A stretch of 9,448 nucleotides of DNA from Sphingobium sp. (GTDB lineage: Bacteria; Pseudomonadota; Alphaproteobacteria; Sphingomonadales; Sphingomonadaceae), in assembly GCF_003248505.1 (NCBI RefSeq), contig NZ_QFOA01000098.1, positions 1 through 9,448 of the forward strand, given 5' to 3'. Below, one piece after another: positions 1 to 5,838 of the stretch. The notes beneath the pieces are model-generated. The model saw only the letters and a list, made by a program, of their open reading frames with translations, made no database searches and had not been told where the DNA came from. How positions within the stretch are numbered: position 1 is the stretch's first letter; each line of letters opens with the position of its first letter. The position numbers were made by a program, and so were the translations under genes.

Positions 1-2
1 TC

Positions 3-1232
3 CTCGACGCCGTGCCGCTCGCACAGTGGCGGGCGATTGCGGGAGAATTGCGGACGCAGCATGGACGGCCCGTGGCGCTGGGCGCGGTGCGGATGGAAAG
101 CGATACGACAGGGCAGGTGGAAATACGTTATCGACACGCCACGGTCGGCTTCTCGCTGGTCGTAGCGCCGCAGGGGCCGGGCAAGGTAATAGGCCTGCAT
201 ATCGTCGGGGTCGCGACCGCAGGCGACACCCTGGACAAGGTCGCATCGGAACTCCGCGCCCTGCCGGGACGAACCGCCATGGCCATCGCCCGCCTGCGCG
301 ATGGCGGGCCGCAATGGCTGCTGCCGGCAAGCGCAGGCGACGCATCGATGGCGGTGGGGTCGAGCTACAAGCTTTACATCCTCGCCGAACTGGCGCGGGC
401 CGTCGCAGCGGGCGAACGCCAGTGGAGCGATGTCGTCCCGCTTGGCCCCAAAAGCTTTTCCGGACGCTTGCTCGGTTGGCCCGATGGTGCTCCGATTACG
501 GTTCACAGCCTTGCCACGGCGATGATCAGCGAAAGCGACAACAGCGCAAGCGACACGCTGATGCTGGCGCTGGGGCGCTACCGGGTCGATGCGATGGTTT
601 TCGAAACCGGTCATGCCATGCCGGACCGTGCGCTGCCGCTGTTGACGAGCGCGGAGGCGTTTGCCCTCAAAATGCCTGGCAATGCCGATCTTCTGGCTCT
701 GTGGCGCGGCGGGTCTAACAAAGCACGCCATGCCCTGCTCCGCGATGCCGCCGGGCGACTGGGGGCGCAGCGGGTTGATATCGGCACCGTTGCCGAAACG
801 CCCAGTGCCATAGACAGCGCCGAATGGTTCGCGTCACCGCGTGACATGATCGCGCTGATGCACTGGCTGCGGCACCACGGGGGCGATGCACTGTCGATCA
901 TGGCAGTCAACCCCGGCATTGCGCCCGCCGATGCAAAACGGTGGCGCTATATCGGGTATAAGGGCGGCAGCGAACCGGGCGTCATGGCCATGAGCTTTCT
1001 GGTGCAGCGGCAGGACGGCGCGTGGTTTTCGGTCAGCGCTGCGTGGAACGATCCCAAGGCGCGACTGGACGAAGGACGGTTCGTCGCGCTCATGACCCGG
1101 ACGCTCAACCTGCTTGCAGCAGGCGCCGATTATCAGGATGAGAGCGTTTCGCCGAAGCCGACCGAAAGGAATTCGGGCACCGGGCCGTTCCATCCCTCAT
1201 CGGGGCCATCATCCGCCTCAAACCGGCGCTGA
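3..1232 (+). CDS. Serine hydrolase, class A beta-lactamase-like (ORF12 type), 5'-truncated
   Basis: The frame is open to the left edge (a GTG lies at 12, but codons before it also read as protein), so the N-terminus with any signal peptide is missing. Numbering from that GTG: residues 1 to about 80 form a small N-terminal domain, and residues 85-370 a penicillin-binding/class A beta-lactamase fold. Visible active-site motifs are SSYK (Ser117 nucleophile, Lys120), SDN (175-177) and KGG (317-319, in place of KTG/KSG). The usual class A omega-loop ExxLN is not evident; the matching segment reads LPLLTSAEAFALK, as in serine hydrolases related to the clavulanate-cluster protein ORF12. By inference it is a periplasmic esterase or peptidase-like hydrolase rather than a true beta-lactamase. 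The last ~33 residues (from about 373) are low-complexity and run antisense to the tail of the helicase gene, so they may be a read-through extension. Fold confident, substrate unknown. Confidence 0.82.
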   Translation, partial: LDAVPLAQWRAIAGELRTQHGRPVALGAVRMESDTTGQVEIRYRHATVGFSLVVAPQGPGKVIGLHIVGVATAGDTLDKVASELRALPGRTAMAIARLRDGGPQWLLPASAGDASMAVGSSYKLYILAELARAVAAGERQWSDVVPLGPKSFSGRLLGWPDGAPITVHSLATAMISESDNSASDTLMLALGRYRVDAMVFETGHAMPDRALPLLTSAEAFALKMPGNADLLALWRGGSNKARHALLRDAAGRLGAQRVDIGTVAETPSAIDSAEWFASPRDMIALMHWLRHHGGDALSIMAVNPGIAPADAKRWRYIGYKGGSEPGVMAMSFLVQRQDGAWFSVSAAWNDPKARLDEGRFVALMTRTLNLLAAGADYQDESVSPKPTERNSGTGPFHPSSGPSSASNRR

Positions 1233-2527
1233 CGCGGCGCGGCGGCAGGCGGTGCCTTGCGGTCCTCACGGGGGCGATCTTCACGCGGACGGCGCTCACG
1301 CGAAGGCTGCTCTTCAGCCCGTTCTACGCCATGCCTGCTCGCGGGTTTGCGGTCCCCTCCGGCGCGCTGCTCACGACCTTCGGCTTCTCCCGCATCGCTG
1401 CTGCTGCCGCGTCCGGGGATATCCGCGTAGGGAATGACGGTGCCGATAAGCTTTTGGATATTGTCGATCGCTTCGGCATCCTCGGACGTGACGAAGGTGT
1501 AGGCTACCCCCTTTGCCCCCGCGCGGCCTGTACGGCCGATGCGGTGAACATAGTCGTCGGGATGCCAAGGCGCGTCGAAGTTGAAGACGTGGCTGACGCC
1601 CTTGATGTCGAGACCGCGGGCCGCCACGTCCGATGCGACGAGGATGTTGACCTTGCCTTCGCGGAACCGTTCCAGTTCGGCGATACGCGACGACTGGTCG
1701 ATATCGCCATGGATTTCGCCCGATCGGTAGCCGTCGCGCTGAAGGCTCTTGTTGAGATCGCGAACCGTAGTCTTACGGTTGCAGAAGATGACCGCGCTGT
1801 GCACCTCATGCCCGTCCAGCAGGGCGCGCAGCGCTTCACGCTTCTTGCGCGAATCGACCTTAACCAGATGCTGAGCGATGTTCGTCGAAGCGGTGGCGGG
1901 CCGCGCTACCTCGATCGACTTGGGATTGGACAGGAACCGGTCGGCCAGTTTCTTGATGACCGGCGGCATGGTCGCCGAAAACAGCAATGTCTGTCGCTGC
2001 GCCGGAAGCTTGGTGCAGATATGCTCGATGTCGGGGATGAACCCCATGTCGAGCATCCGATCCGCCTCGTCGATCACCAGCATGTTGCAGCCGTTGAGCA
2101 GGATTTTGCCGCGCTCGAACAGGTCCATCAGGCGGCCCGGCGTCGCAATCAGCACGTCGACGCCCTTTTCGAGCGCCTTGATCTGATCGCCCATCTGCAC
2201 GCCGCCGATCAGCAGCGCCATGGAAAGCTTGTGATATTTGCCGTATTTCTCGAAATTCTCCGCCACTTGCGCCGCGAGTTCGCGGGTCGGCTCCAGAATG
2301 AGGCTGCGCGGCATCAAAGCACGAGCGCGGCCATGCGCCAGAATGTCGATCATCGGCAGGACGAAGCTGGCCGTTTTGCCCGTGCCCGTTTGCGCGATGC
2401 CAATGATGTCGCGCATCATCAGGACGGATGGAATGGCCTGCGCCTGGATCGGGGTCGGCGTGTCGTAGCCGGACTCGGTCACAGCCTTCAACAGTTCATC
2501 GGATAGGCCGAGATCGGCAAAAGTCAT
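1133..2527 (-). CDS. rhlE: DEAD-box ATP-dependent RNA helicase, RhlE type
   Basis: This is a complete 464-residue RNA helicase, a cytoplasmic enzyme that unwinds short RNA duplexes with ATP; RhlE-group members act in ribosome maturation and RNA turnover. All motifs are visible in order: Q motif with PTPIQAQAIP (24-33), motif I AQTGTGKT (45-52), Ia PTRELA (80-85), Ib TPGRL (129-133), II DEAD (153-156), III SAT (184-186), IV VIFCNRK (246-252), V ASDVAARGLD (298-307) and VI HRIGRTGR (328-335). From about 370 to 445 there is a disordered Arg/Glu/Asp-rich tail with PRED repeats, typical of RNA-binding extensions, ending in WNGPVPEFLSVGF. The ATG at 2527 places the start just before the Q motif; the Shine-Dalgarno sequence is weak. 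It lies 102 bp downstream of the small secreted-protein gene on the same strand, and its 3' end overlaps the convergent hydrolase. The symbol is assigned by family resemblance. Confidence 0.95.
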   Translation of the reverse strand: MTFADLGLSDELLKAVTESGYDTPTPIQAQAIPSVLMMRDIIGIAQTGTGKTASFVLPMIDILAHGRARALMPRSLILEPTRELAAQVAENFEKYGKYHKLSMALLIGGVQMGDQIKALEKGVDVLIATPGRLMDLFERGKILLNGCNMLVIDEADRMLDMGFIPDIEHICTKLPAQRQTLLFSATMPPVIKKLADRFLSNPKSIEVARPATASTNIAQHLVKVDSRKKREALRALLDGHEVHSAVIFCNRKTTVRDLNKSLQRDGYRSGEIHGDIDQSSRIAELERFREGKVNILVASDVAARGLDIKGVSHVFNFDAPWHPDDYVHRIGRTGRAGAKGVAYTFVTSEDAEAIDNIQKLIGTVIPYADIPGRGSSSDAGEAEGREQRAGGDRKPASRHGVERAEEQPSRERRPREDRPREDRKAPPAAAPRQRRFEADDGPDEGWNGPVPEFLSVGFGETLSS

Positions 2528-2573
2528 TCATGAGTCCGAAATAGAGGGCGTCGTGCAACGCGAATAATAATAT

Positions 2574-2590
2574 GCGCGCAAACCGCGCGC
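2574..2590 (-). other. GC-only hairpin before rhlE
   Basis: GCGCGC (2574-2579) and GCGCGC (2585-2590) can pair across a 5-nt loop. Read leftward, the stem is followed by an A/T-rich stretch (ATATTATTATT) and then, about 37 nt later, the rhlE start. It could be a weak terminator for the upstream small gene or part of the rhlE leader, a common place for RNA helicase control. The stem is short and has no uninterrupted U tract, so the call is tentative. Confidence 0.25.
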
Positions 2591-2629
2591 GCCTTGCGAA
2601 AATATCGAGCCGTTGTCAAGAAATTCGCT

Positions 2630-3064
2630 TCAATCGTCGCCGTCGCGGGGAATAAGGCGACGGAAAAGATTGATAGCACAGCTTACGCCGCTGCGCGCCT
2701 GCAATTCGTCGCGCCCCGAACAAAGCGACCCGTCGGCATGGGGTTCGACATAGAAACCGGAATAGAAACCGACCGAATCGCATCCGCGCTCAAGCTTTGC
2801 GCGAAACCGCTGGGCGTCGGCCAGGATCAGGTCGACCGCATCGTCGACGACGACCGATGCCGCGCGTATCGACCGGAGGGCAATGCAACGCGGCCCCTTT
2901 TTCTCTCGCCAGTCGCTGTCGTCTTCAACGGGGCGGCGCGGCGGCGACTTCGCCTTTCGGGCCATGGGTACGCGAATGATGACGCGTTGCTGAATCGACA
3001 TCTGCGCCAGTTCGACCCGCTCGTCGGCAGGCGCGATCAGCAGCAACAGGACAGATGGCAGCAA
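2630..3064 (-). CDS. Small exported hypothetical protein with four cysteines
   Basis: I do not know a function; the sequence resembles a family of short secreted proteins I associate with sphingomonads. I place the start at a TTG (3062-3064) because AAAAGGGG sits 6 nt upstream and translation from there gives a hydrophobic leader (residues 4-11, VLLLLIAP region), giving 144 residues. There is no positive charge in the n-region, so the signal peptide is atypical and cleavage is uncertain. The body has a beta-like stretch IQQRVIIRVP (24-33), a basic/acidic linker, then a C-terminal core containing FYSGFY (100-105) and Cys60, Cys95, Cys115 and Cys129, which could form two disulfides in the periplasm. 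An alternative in-frame ATG at 3154 would give 174 residues but has no export signal and overlaps the start of the divergent oxidase. It is upstream of rhlE on the same strand and may share its transcript. Confidence 0.72.
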   Translation of the reverse strand: MLPSVLLLLIAPADERVELAQMSIQQRVIIRVPMARKAKSPPRRPVEDDSDWREKKGPRCIALRSIRAASVVVDDAVDLILADAQRFRAKLERGCDSVGFYSGFYVEPHADGSLCSGRDELQARSGVSCAINLFRRLIPRDGDD

Positions 3065-3070
3065 ATCATA

Positions 3071-3078
3071 CCCCTTTT
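3071..3078 (-). promoter_or_regulatory. Shine-Dalgarno deciding the TTG start
   Basis: Read on the minus strand this is AAAAGGGG, six bases before the TTG at 3064. It is the best ribosome binding site near this gene. The overlapping ATG two bases after the GGGG is in a different frame and gives only a cysteine-rich nonsense peptide. Confidence 0.55.
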
Positions 3079-3101
3079 GTCGGTCCCCTACCCGGCAATG
3101 G

Positions 3102-3131
3102 TTGAACCGTCGATGAATTCTGTCGCATAGC
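3102..3131 (+). promoter_or_regulatory. Candidate promoter of the FAD oxidase, near-leaderless
   Basis: TTGAAC (3102-3107), an 18-bp spacer and CATAGC (3126-3131), which resembles the TATAGC/TAGAGC type -10 seen in sphingomonads. Transcription would then begin around 3137-3140, at or next to the ATG at 3140, which has no visible Shine-Dalgarno sequence. This would make the mRNA leaderless or nearly so. It lies in the 75-bp gap shared with the divergent small gene. Confidence 0.35.
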
Positions 3132-3139
3132 GTCGTACC

Positions 3140-4579
3140 ATGATTGGACAGCATATTGTCGATCGCTTCGTGGCGATCCTGGGGCCGAAGGGCGTCATAA
3201 CCGACCCGGACGATATCGCGCCCTGGGTGCATGACTGGCGCGGACGCTACCACGGGCAGACCGCTGCGATCCTTCAGCCCACCACCACACAGGAAGTGGC
3301 TGACGCCGTAAAGCTGGCAACCCAGCTTGGCATCGCGCTCGTGCCGCAGGGTGGCAACACATCCATGGTGGGCGGGGCCACGCCCCCGGCGGACGGTTCG
3401 GCGCTGATCCTTTCGCTGCGCCGGATGAACCGCATCCGCACGATCGATCCGCAGGACAATCTCGCGCTGTGCGAGGCGGGCGTGATCCTCAGTGTGCTGC
3501 ATGACGCAGCGGAAGATGTCGGGCGACGGTTCCCGCTCAGCCTCGGCGCGAAGGGGTCGGCGACAATCGGCGGCCTCGTGTCGACCAACGCGGGCGGCAC
3601 ACAGGTGCTGCGCCACGGCACGATGCGCGCACTGGTGGAGGGCGTGGAGGCGGTGCTACCTGACGGCAGCATCTTCGAGGGGCTCGACGCGCTCAAGAAG
3701 GACAATCGCGGTTACGACATCAAGCAGTTGCTGATCGGCGCGGAGGGGACGCTGGGCATCGTGACGGCAGCGGCGCTCCGGCTCGCCCCTGCGATCGCAG
3801 CGCGGGCGGTCGGATGGGTGGGCGTAGCCACGCCCGCAGATGCCCTGGCTCTGCTGCGCCTGTGCGAGACGATATTGGGCGACAGCGTCGAGGGTTTCGA
3901 GGTGCTGGCGGATGAGACGCTGGGCTTCGTGCTCGGCCATATTCCCGGCACCCGCAGCCCTATCGAAACGCGCACGCCGTGGCATGTCCTCATCGAAGTC
4001 GACCATGCAGACCTTGCCGAGCCCGGTCCGGCCCAACGACTGGAGAACGCGCTGACCGCTGCGTTCGAACGGGGGATCGCGCTCGACGCGGCCATCGCCG
4101 CGAACGAAGCGCAGGCCGAAGCCTTCTGGCGCATACGCGAATCCCTTTCCGAAGCCGAAAGGGCGCAAGGGCCCGCGCTGCAATATGACATCAGCGTTCC
4201 CGTGGCGAAGATGCCCGCCTTCATGATCGATGCGGCGGCGGCGGCGGAACGCGCGTTTCCCGGAACCACCGCCTCCTCCTTCGGTCATCTAGGCGACGGC
4301 AATGTCCATTTCCACGTCCGCGCACCAAGGGGGACCGGGGACGGACCTGCCTGGATCGCGGCGCAGGGGCAGGCCATCAATGCTTTCGTGCACGATGCGG
4401 TCGTGGCGGCCGGCGGATCGATCTCTGCCGAACATGGCATCGGCCAGATGAAGCGGACCGAACTCGCCCGCCTCGCCAGCCCGGCGCGTCTCGCCGCGCT
4501 GCGCGCCATCAAGGCCGCGTTCGACCCGCGTGGCCTGTTCAATCCGGGCAAGCTCATCCCGTTGCCCGGCGAGGGCTGA
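3140..4579 (+). CDS. FAD-binding oxidase, D-2-hydroxyglutarate / D-lactate dehydrogenase type
   Basis: This complete 479-residue flavoenzyme belongs to the VAO/PCMH fold family (FAD_binding_4 plus FAD-oxidase_C), which oxidises D-2-hydroxy acids to 2-oxo acids and passes electrons to a quinone, cytochrome or flavoprotein acceptor. Seen in order: PQGGNTSMVGGA (69-80) and the FAD-pyrophosphate loop around GAKGSATIGGLVSTNAGG (136-153); NRGYDIKQLLIGAEGTLGIV (189-208); and in the C-terminal half HLGDGNVHFHV (383-393), with the histidines that bind metal and substrate carboxylate in D2HGDH-like enzymes, EHGIGQMKR (431-439) and the terminal FDPRGLFNPGKL (461-472). Length and architecture fit D-2-hydroxyglutarate dehydrogenase-like or GlcD-like enzymes; the exact substrate cannot be read from motifs. 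The ATG at 3140 agrees with the usual N-terminus (a DWRGRYHG motif at 32-39). It is transcribed divergently from the small secreted-protein gene and lies 122 bp before sapC. Confidence 0.92.
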   Translation: MIGQHIVDRFVAILGPKGVITDPDDIAPWVHDWRGRYHGQTAAILQPTTTQEVADAVKLATQLGIALVPQGGNTSMVGGATPPADGSALILSLRRMNRIRTIDPQDNLALCEAGVILSVLHDAAEDVGRRFPLSLGAKGSATIGGLVSTNAGGTQVLRHGTMRALVEGVEAVLPDGSIFEGLDALKKDNRGYDIKQLLIGAEGTLGIVTAAALRLAPAIAARAVGWVGVATPADALALLRLCETILGDSVEGFEVLADETLGFVLGHIPGTRSPIETRTPWHVLIEVDHADLAEPGPAQRLENALTAAFERGIALDAAIAANEAQAEAFWRIRESLSEAERAQGPALQYDISVPVAKMPAFMIDAAAAAERAFPGTTASSFGHLGDGNVHFHVRAPRGTGDGPAWIAAQGQAINAFVHDAVVAAGGSISAEHGIGQMKRTELARLASPARLAALRAIKAAFDPRGLFNPGKLIPLPGEG

Positions 4580-4601
4580 AGGTCGCCCGCCGACAAAGCG
4601 A

Positions 4602-4630
4602 TTGCACATCCCCGGCAAGGACAGTATCGC
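4602..4630 (+). promoter_or_regulatory. Candidate promoter for the SapC gene
   Basis: TTGCAC (4602-4607), 17 bp, then TATCGC (4625-4630), about 70 bp before the SapC start codon. Spacing is ideal and the -35 is good; the -10 is a weaker match. It would give a leader of about 65 nt that contains the hairpin at 4650-4681. Co-transcription from the oxidase gene is also possible. Confidence 0.35.
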
Positions 4631-4649
4631 CCTGCCCCATTATGAAGCC

Positions 4650-4681
4650 GGCGCAAGGCGCGGGATCGTCCCGCCTGCGCC
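4650..4681 (+). other. Strong two-part hairpin in the SapC leader
   Basis: GGCGCA (4650-4655) pairs with TGCGCC (4676-4681), and inside it GCGGGA (4660-4665) pairs with TCCCGC (4669-4674) over a TCG loop, with a 4x1 internal loop between the stems. It is followed by CTTAAAAAG rather than a T tract, so it is not a canonical intrinsic terminator. It sits 20 bases before the SapC start and could be a leader structure, an end for the oxidase transcript, or an mRNA-stabilising element. Confidence 0.45.
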
Positions 4682-4701
4682 CTTAAAAAGTGGACCCGAC
4701 A

Positions 4702-5490
4702 ATGGCCAGCGCGCCCGCCAATGCCCTGCCGATCTTCTATAACGACCTTCTGCCGCTGAGCAGCGCCGATCATGTCGATTATAAGGTGCAGCCCGCCGAT
4801 GCCGCGCCGTTCCTCACCACTCAGCACGCAGTTCCGCTGACCGTCGACGAGTTCGTGTCGGCGCAGCGCTTTGCCCCCATCATCTTTTCTGCGGGCAACG
4901 ATGCCGTGCCGCTGCTGCTGATGGGCCTTAACGAAGGCGTCAACATCTTCGTCGATGACGAAGGCAAGCTGCGTGGCCCAGCCTATGTCCCGGCCTATGT
5001 CCGCCGTTACCCCTGGATGCTGGCGAAGCTGCGTCCCGAAACGGACGAACTGTCCCTGTGTTTCGATCCCACCAGCAGCACCATCGGCGCGTTCGACGAA
5101 GGCCAGGCGCTGTTCGAAGCCGGCCAGCCGAGCGAATTGACGCAGGGCGTCCTGAAATTCTGCGAGGATTTCGAGCAGGCGGCGGCCCGCACCGGCCAAT
5201 TCGTGCGCGACCTTCAGGACATGGATCTGCTGATGGACGGCGAAGTCACGATCCAGACGCCGATTGCCGATCAGCCCTTCGTCTATCGTGGCTTCCGCAT
5301 GATAAACGAGGAAAAACTACGCGAACTGCGCGGCGATCAACTGCGCAAGATCAACCAGAACGGCATGCTTCCGCTCATCTACGCGCATCTCTTCTCGCTT
5401 CAGCTGATGCGTGACATTTTCGAAGCGCAGATTGCCCAGAACAAAGGGCCGATCCCGATGCCGGAACTGACCGCCGAAGTCACCGCATAG
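4702..5490 (+). CDS. SapC family protein
   Basis: This 262-residue protein matches the SapC family (PF07277) along its whole length. Landmarks, numbered from this ATG: LPIFYNDLLPLSS near the N-terminus (9-21), HAVPLTVDEF (42-51), APIIFSAGND (58-67), LMGLNEGVNIFVDDEG (73-88), PAYVRRYPWML (97-107), SLCFDPTSS (118-126), then MINEEKLRELRGDQLRK (202-218) and MLPLIYAHLFSLQLM (223-237). The family is named after the Campylobacter surface-layer protein SapC, but its biochemical role is unknown. In sphingomonads and relatives such genes often occur near TonB-dependent receptors and flavin halogenases, none of which are here. There is no signal peptide or membrane segment. I chose the ATG at 4702 over an in-frame GTG at 4690 because GTGGA then lies at a suitable Shine-Dalgarno distance and the protein begins in the usual way. 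A complex inverted repeat follows the stop. Confidence 0.93.
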   Translation: MASAPANALPIFYNDLLPLSSADHVDYKVQPADAAPFLTTQHAVPLTVDEFVSAQRFAPIIFSAGNDAVPLLLMGLNEGVNIFVDDEGKLRGPAYVPAYVRRYPWMLAKLRPETDELSLCFDPTSSTIGAFDEGQALFEAGQPSELTQGVLKFCEDFEQAAARTGQFVRDLQDMDLLMDGEVTIQTPIADQPFVYRGFRMINEEKLRELRGDQLRKINQNGMLPLIYAHLFSLQLMRDIFEAQIAQNKGPIPMPELTAEVTA

Positions 5491-5497
5491 ATCTTCG

Positions 5498-5554
5498 ACG
5501 CTTTCCGATCCGTAGGACAGGTATGCTCTTGAAAGCGTAATCGACCTGTCCTAC
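5498..5554 (+). repeat. Two interleaved perfect inverted repeats (pseudoknot topology)
   Basis: Repeat A is ACGCTTTC (5498-5505) with its complement GAAAGCGT (5531-5538), 8 bp. Repeat B is GTAGGACAGGT (5512-5522) with ACCTGTCCTAC (5544-5554), 11 bp. They alternate as A1-B1-A2-B2, the order of an H-type pseudoknot with loops of 6, 8 and 5 nt. As RNA, this is the 3' untranslated end of the SapC transcript; B followed by TTT could act as a terminator. As DNA, A2 overlaps the -35 and B2 the -10 of the promoter for the downstream sRNA, so the repeats may instead be operator sites. The pairings are seen directly; the role is inference. Confidence 0.6.
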
Positions 5555-5557
5555 TTT
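5529..5557 (+). promoter_or_regulatory. Promoter of the sRNA
   Basis: TTGAAA (5529-5534), 17 bp, TACTTT (5552-5557). The predicted start at about 5563-5564 coincides with the first paired base of the sRNA's first stem, which supports the call. The extended -35, CTTGAAA, also fits the heat-shock sigma factor RpoH -35 core; the -10 region CCTACTTT is only a partial match to RpoH, so the sigma factor is uncertain. Confidence 0.6.
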
Positions 5558-5562
5558 GATGG

Positions 5563-5672
5563 CATGCGGTGCACCTGCCCCCCTTTCGGGTGTGCCGTAT
5601 GGGCGCCTCCCCCTTAGGAGGCGTCTCCTCCCTGAACCTTGGCCACCCCATGCTTGCATGGGGTGGTTTTTT
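5563..5672 (+). ncRNA. Candidate trans-acting sRNA, suhB/alpha-r14/'cuckoo'-like
   Basis: About 110 nt with its own promoter and terminator and no convincing reading frame. Stem-loop 1: 5563-5574 pairs with 5590-5601, 12 bp including three G-U pairs, around a C-rich loop. Stem-loop 2: GCGCCTCC (5603-5610) with GGAGGCGT (5617-5624), loop CCCTTA. A single-stranded stretch 5625-5642 begins with CTCCTCCC, complementary to strong Shine-Dalgarno sequences. Stem-loop 3 is the terminator at 5643-5672. Alphaproteobacterial sRNAs of the suhB (Rfam RF00519), alpha-r14 and 'cuckoo' groups share this layout: short stem-loops presenting UCCUCCC-type anti-Shine-Dalgarno motifs and repressing target mRNAs at the ribosome binding site. 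That it is an sRNA is well supported by structure; the family assignment and targets are inference. It lies between sapC and tRNA-Glu. Confidence 0.75.
5643..5672 (+). terminator. Rho-independent terminator of the sRNA
   Basis: CCACCCCAT (5643-5651) and ATGGGGTGG (5658-5666) form a perfect 9-bp stem with a GCTTGC loop (whose ends can add two more pairs), followed directly by six T residues (5667-5672). This is the clearest intrinsic terminator in the window. Confidence 0.93.
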
Positions 5673-5698
5673 ATGGATCATCGGATCGGTGCTTTCTC

Positions 5699-5726
5699 TT
5701 GACGTGCGCGCAATGTCTGCTAGAGC
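5699..5726 (+). promoter_or_regulatory. Promoter of tRNA-Glu
   Basis: CTTGACG with the -35 hexamer TTGACG (5699-5704), 16 bp, and TAGAGC (5721-5726). This pair is a common form in sphingomonad stable-RNA promoters. Transcription would start around 5733, some 26 nt before the mature tRNA. Confidence 0.6.
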
Positions 5727-5758
5727 GCGCCCCTGCCGGTTGCCACATGCAATCCAAA

Positions 5759-5833
5759 GGCCCCTTCGTCTAGCGGTTAGGACGCGGCCCTCTCACGGCT
5801 GAAACACGGGTTCGATTCCCGTAGGGGTCACCA
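5759..5833 (+). tRNA. tRNA-Glu (anticodon CUC)
   Basis: The 75-nt cloverleaf is complete. The acceptor stem GGCCCCT (5759-5765) pairs with AGGGGTC (5823-5829) including one G-U; the D arm contains AGCGGTTAGGAC; the anticodon stem CGGCC/GGCTG encloses the loop CTCTCAC with anticodon CTC, decoding GAG. The T arm is CGGG-TTCGATT-CCCG flanked by one more pair. The discriminator is A and the CCA end is encoded (5831-5833). The overall sequence closely follows bacterial tRNA-Glu. It has its own promoter. Confidence 0.96.
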
Positions 5834-5838
5834 GTCAG

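Noticed and set aside
1331..2506. 391-codon frame antisense to rhlE
   Set aside because: It mirrors a highly conserved helicase; GC3 bias keeps the opposite strand open. No domain is recognisable.
2614..2619. Perfect TTGACA on the minus strand before rhlE
   Set aside because: No -10 element lies 15-19 bp away; TATTTT is only 9 bp away and TATTAT more than 40 bp.
2594..3130. 178-codon plus-strand frame opposite the small secreted protein
   Set aside because: The minus strand carries an export leader, Shine-Dalgarno sequence and patterned cysteines; this frame shows none of these.
3065..3616. N-terminal extension of the minus-strand frame into the oxidase gene
   Set aside because: It lies antisense to conserved FAD-domain coding sequence and has no recognisable features before the TTG at 3064.
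4285..5199. 304-codon minus-strand frame under the oxidase and SapC genes
   Set aside because: It covers the 3' end of one conserved gene and the first part of another in antisense, with no motif of its own.
5512..5557. Reading the 11-bp repeat simply as the SapC terminator
   Set aside because: The loop is 21 nt and only three T residues follow, and both arms overlap sRNA promoter elements or their flank, so a plain terminator call explains too little.
5563..5672. 4.5S (SRP) RNA or 6S RNA
   Set aside because: The SRP GGAA tetraloop domain is absent, and there is no long rod with a central bubble as in 6S RNA.
5569..5802. 77-codon plus-strand reading frame across the sRNA and tRNA
   Set aside because: It runs through the stem-loops, the terminator, the tRNA promoter and part of the tRNA. 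Any similarity to database proteins would come from RNA conservation.
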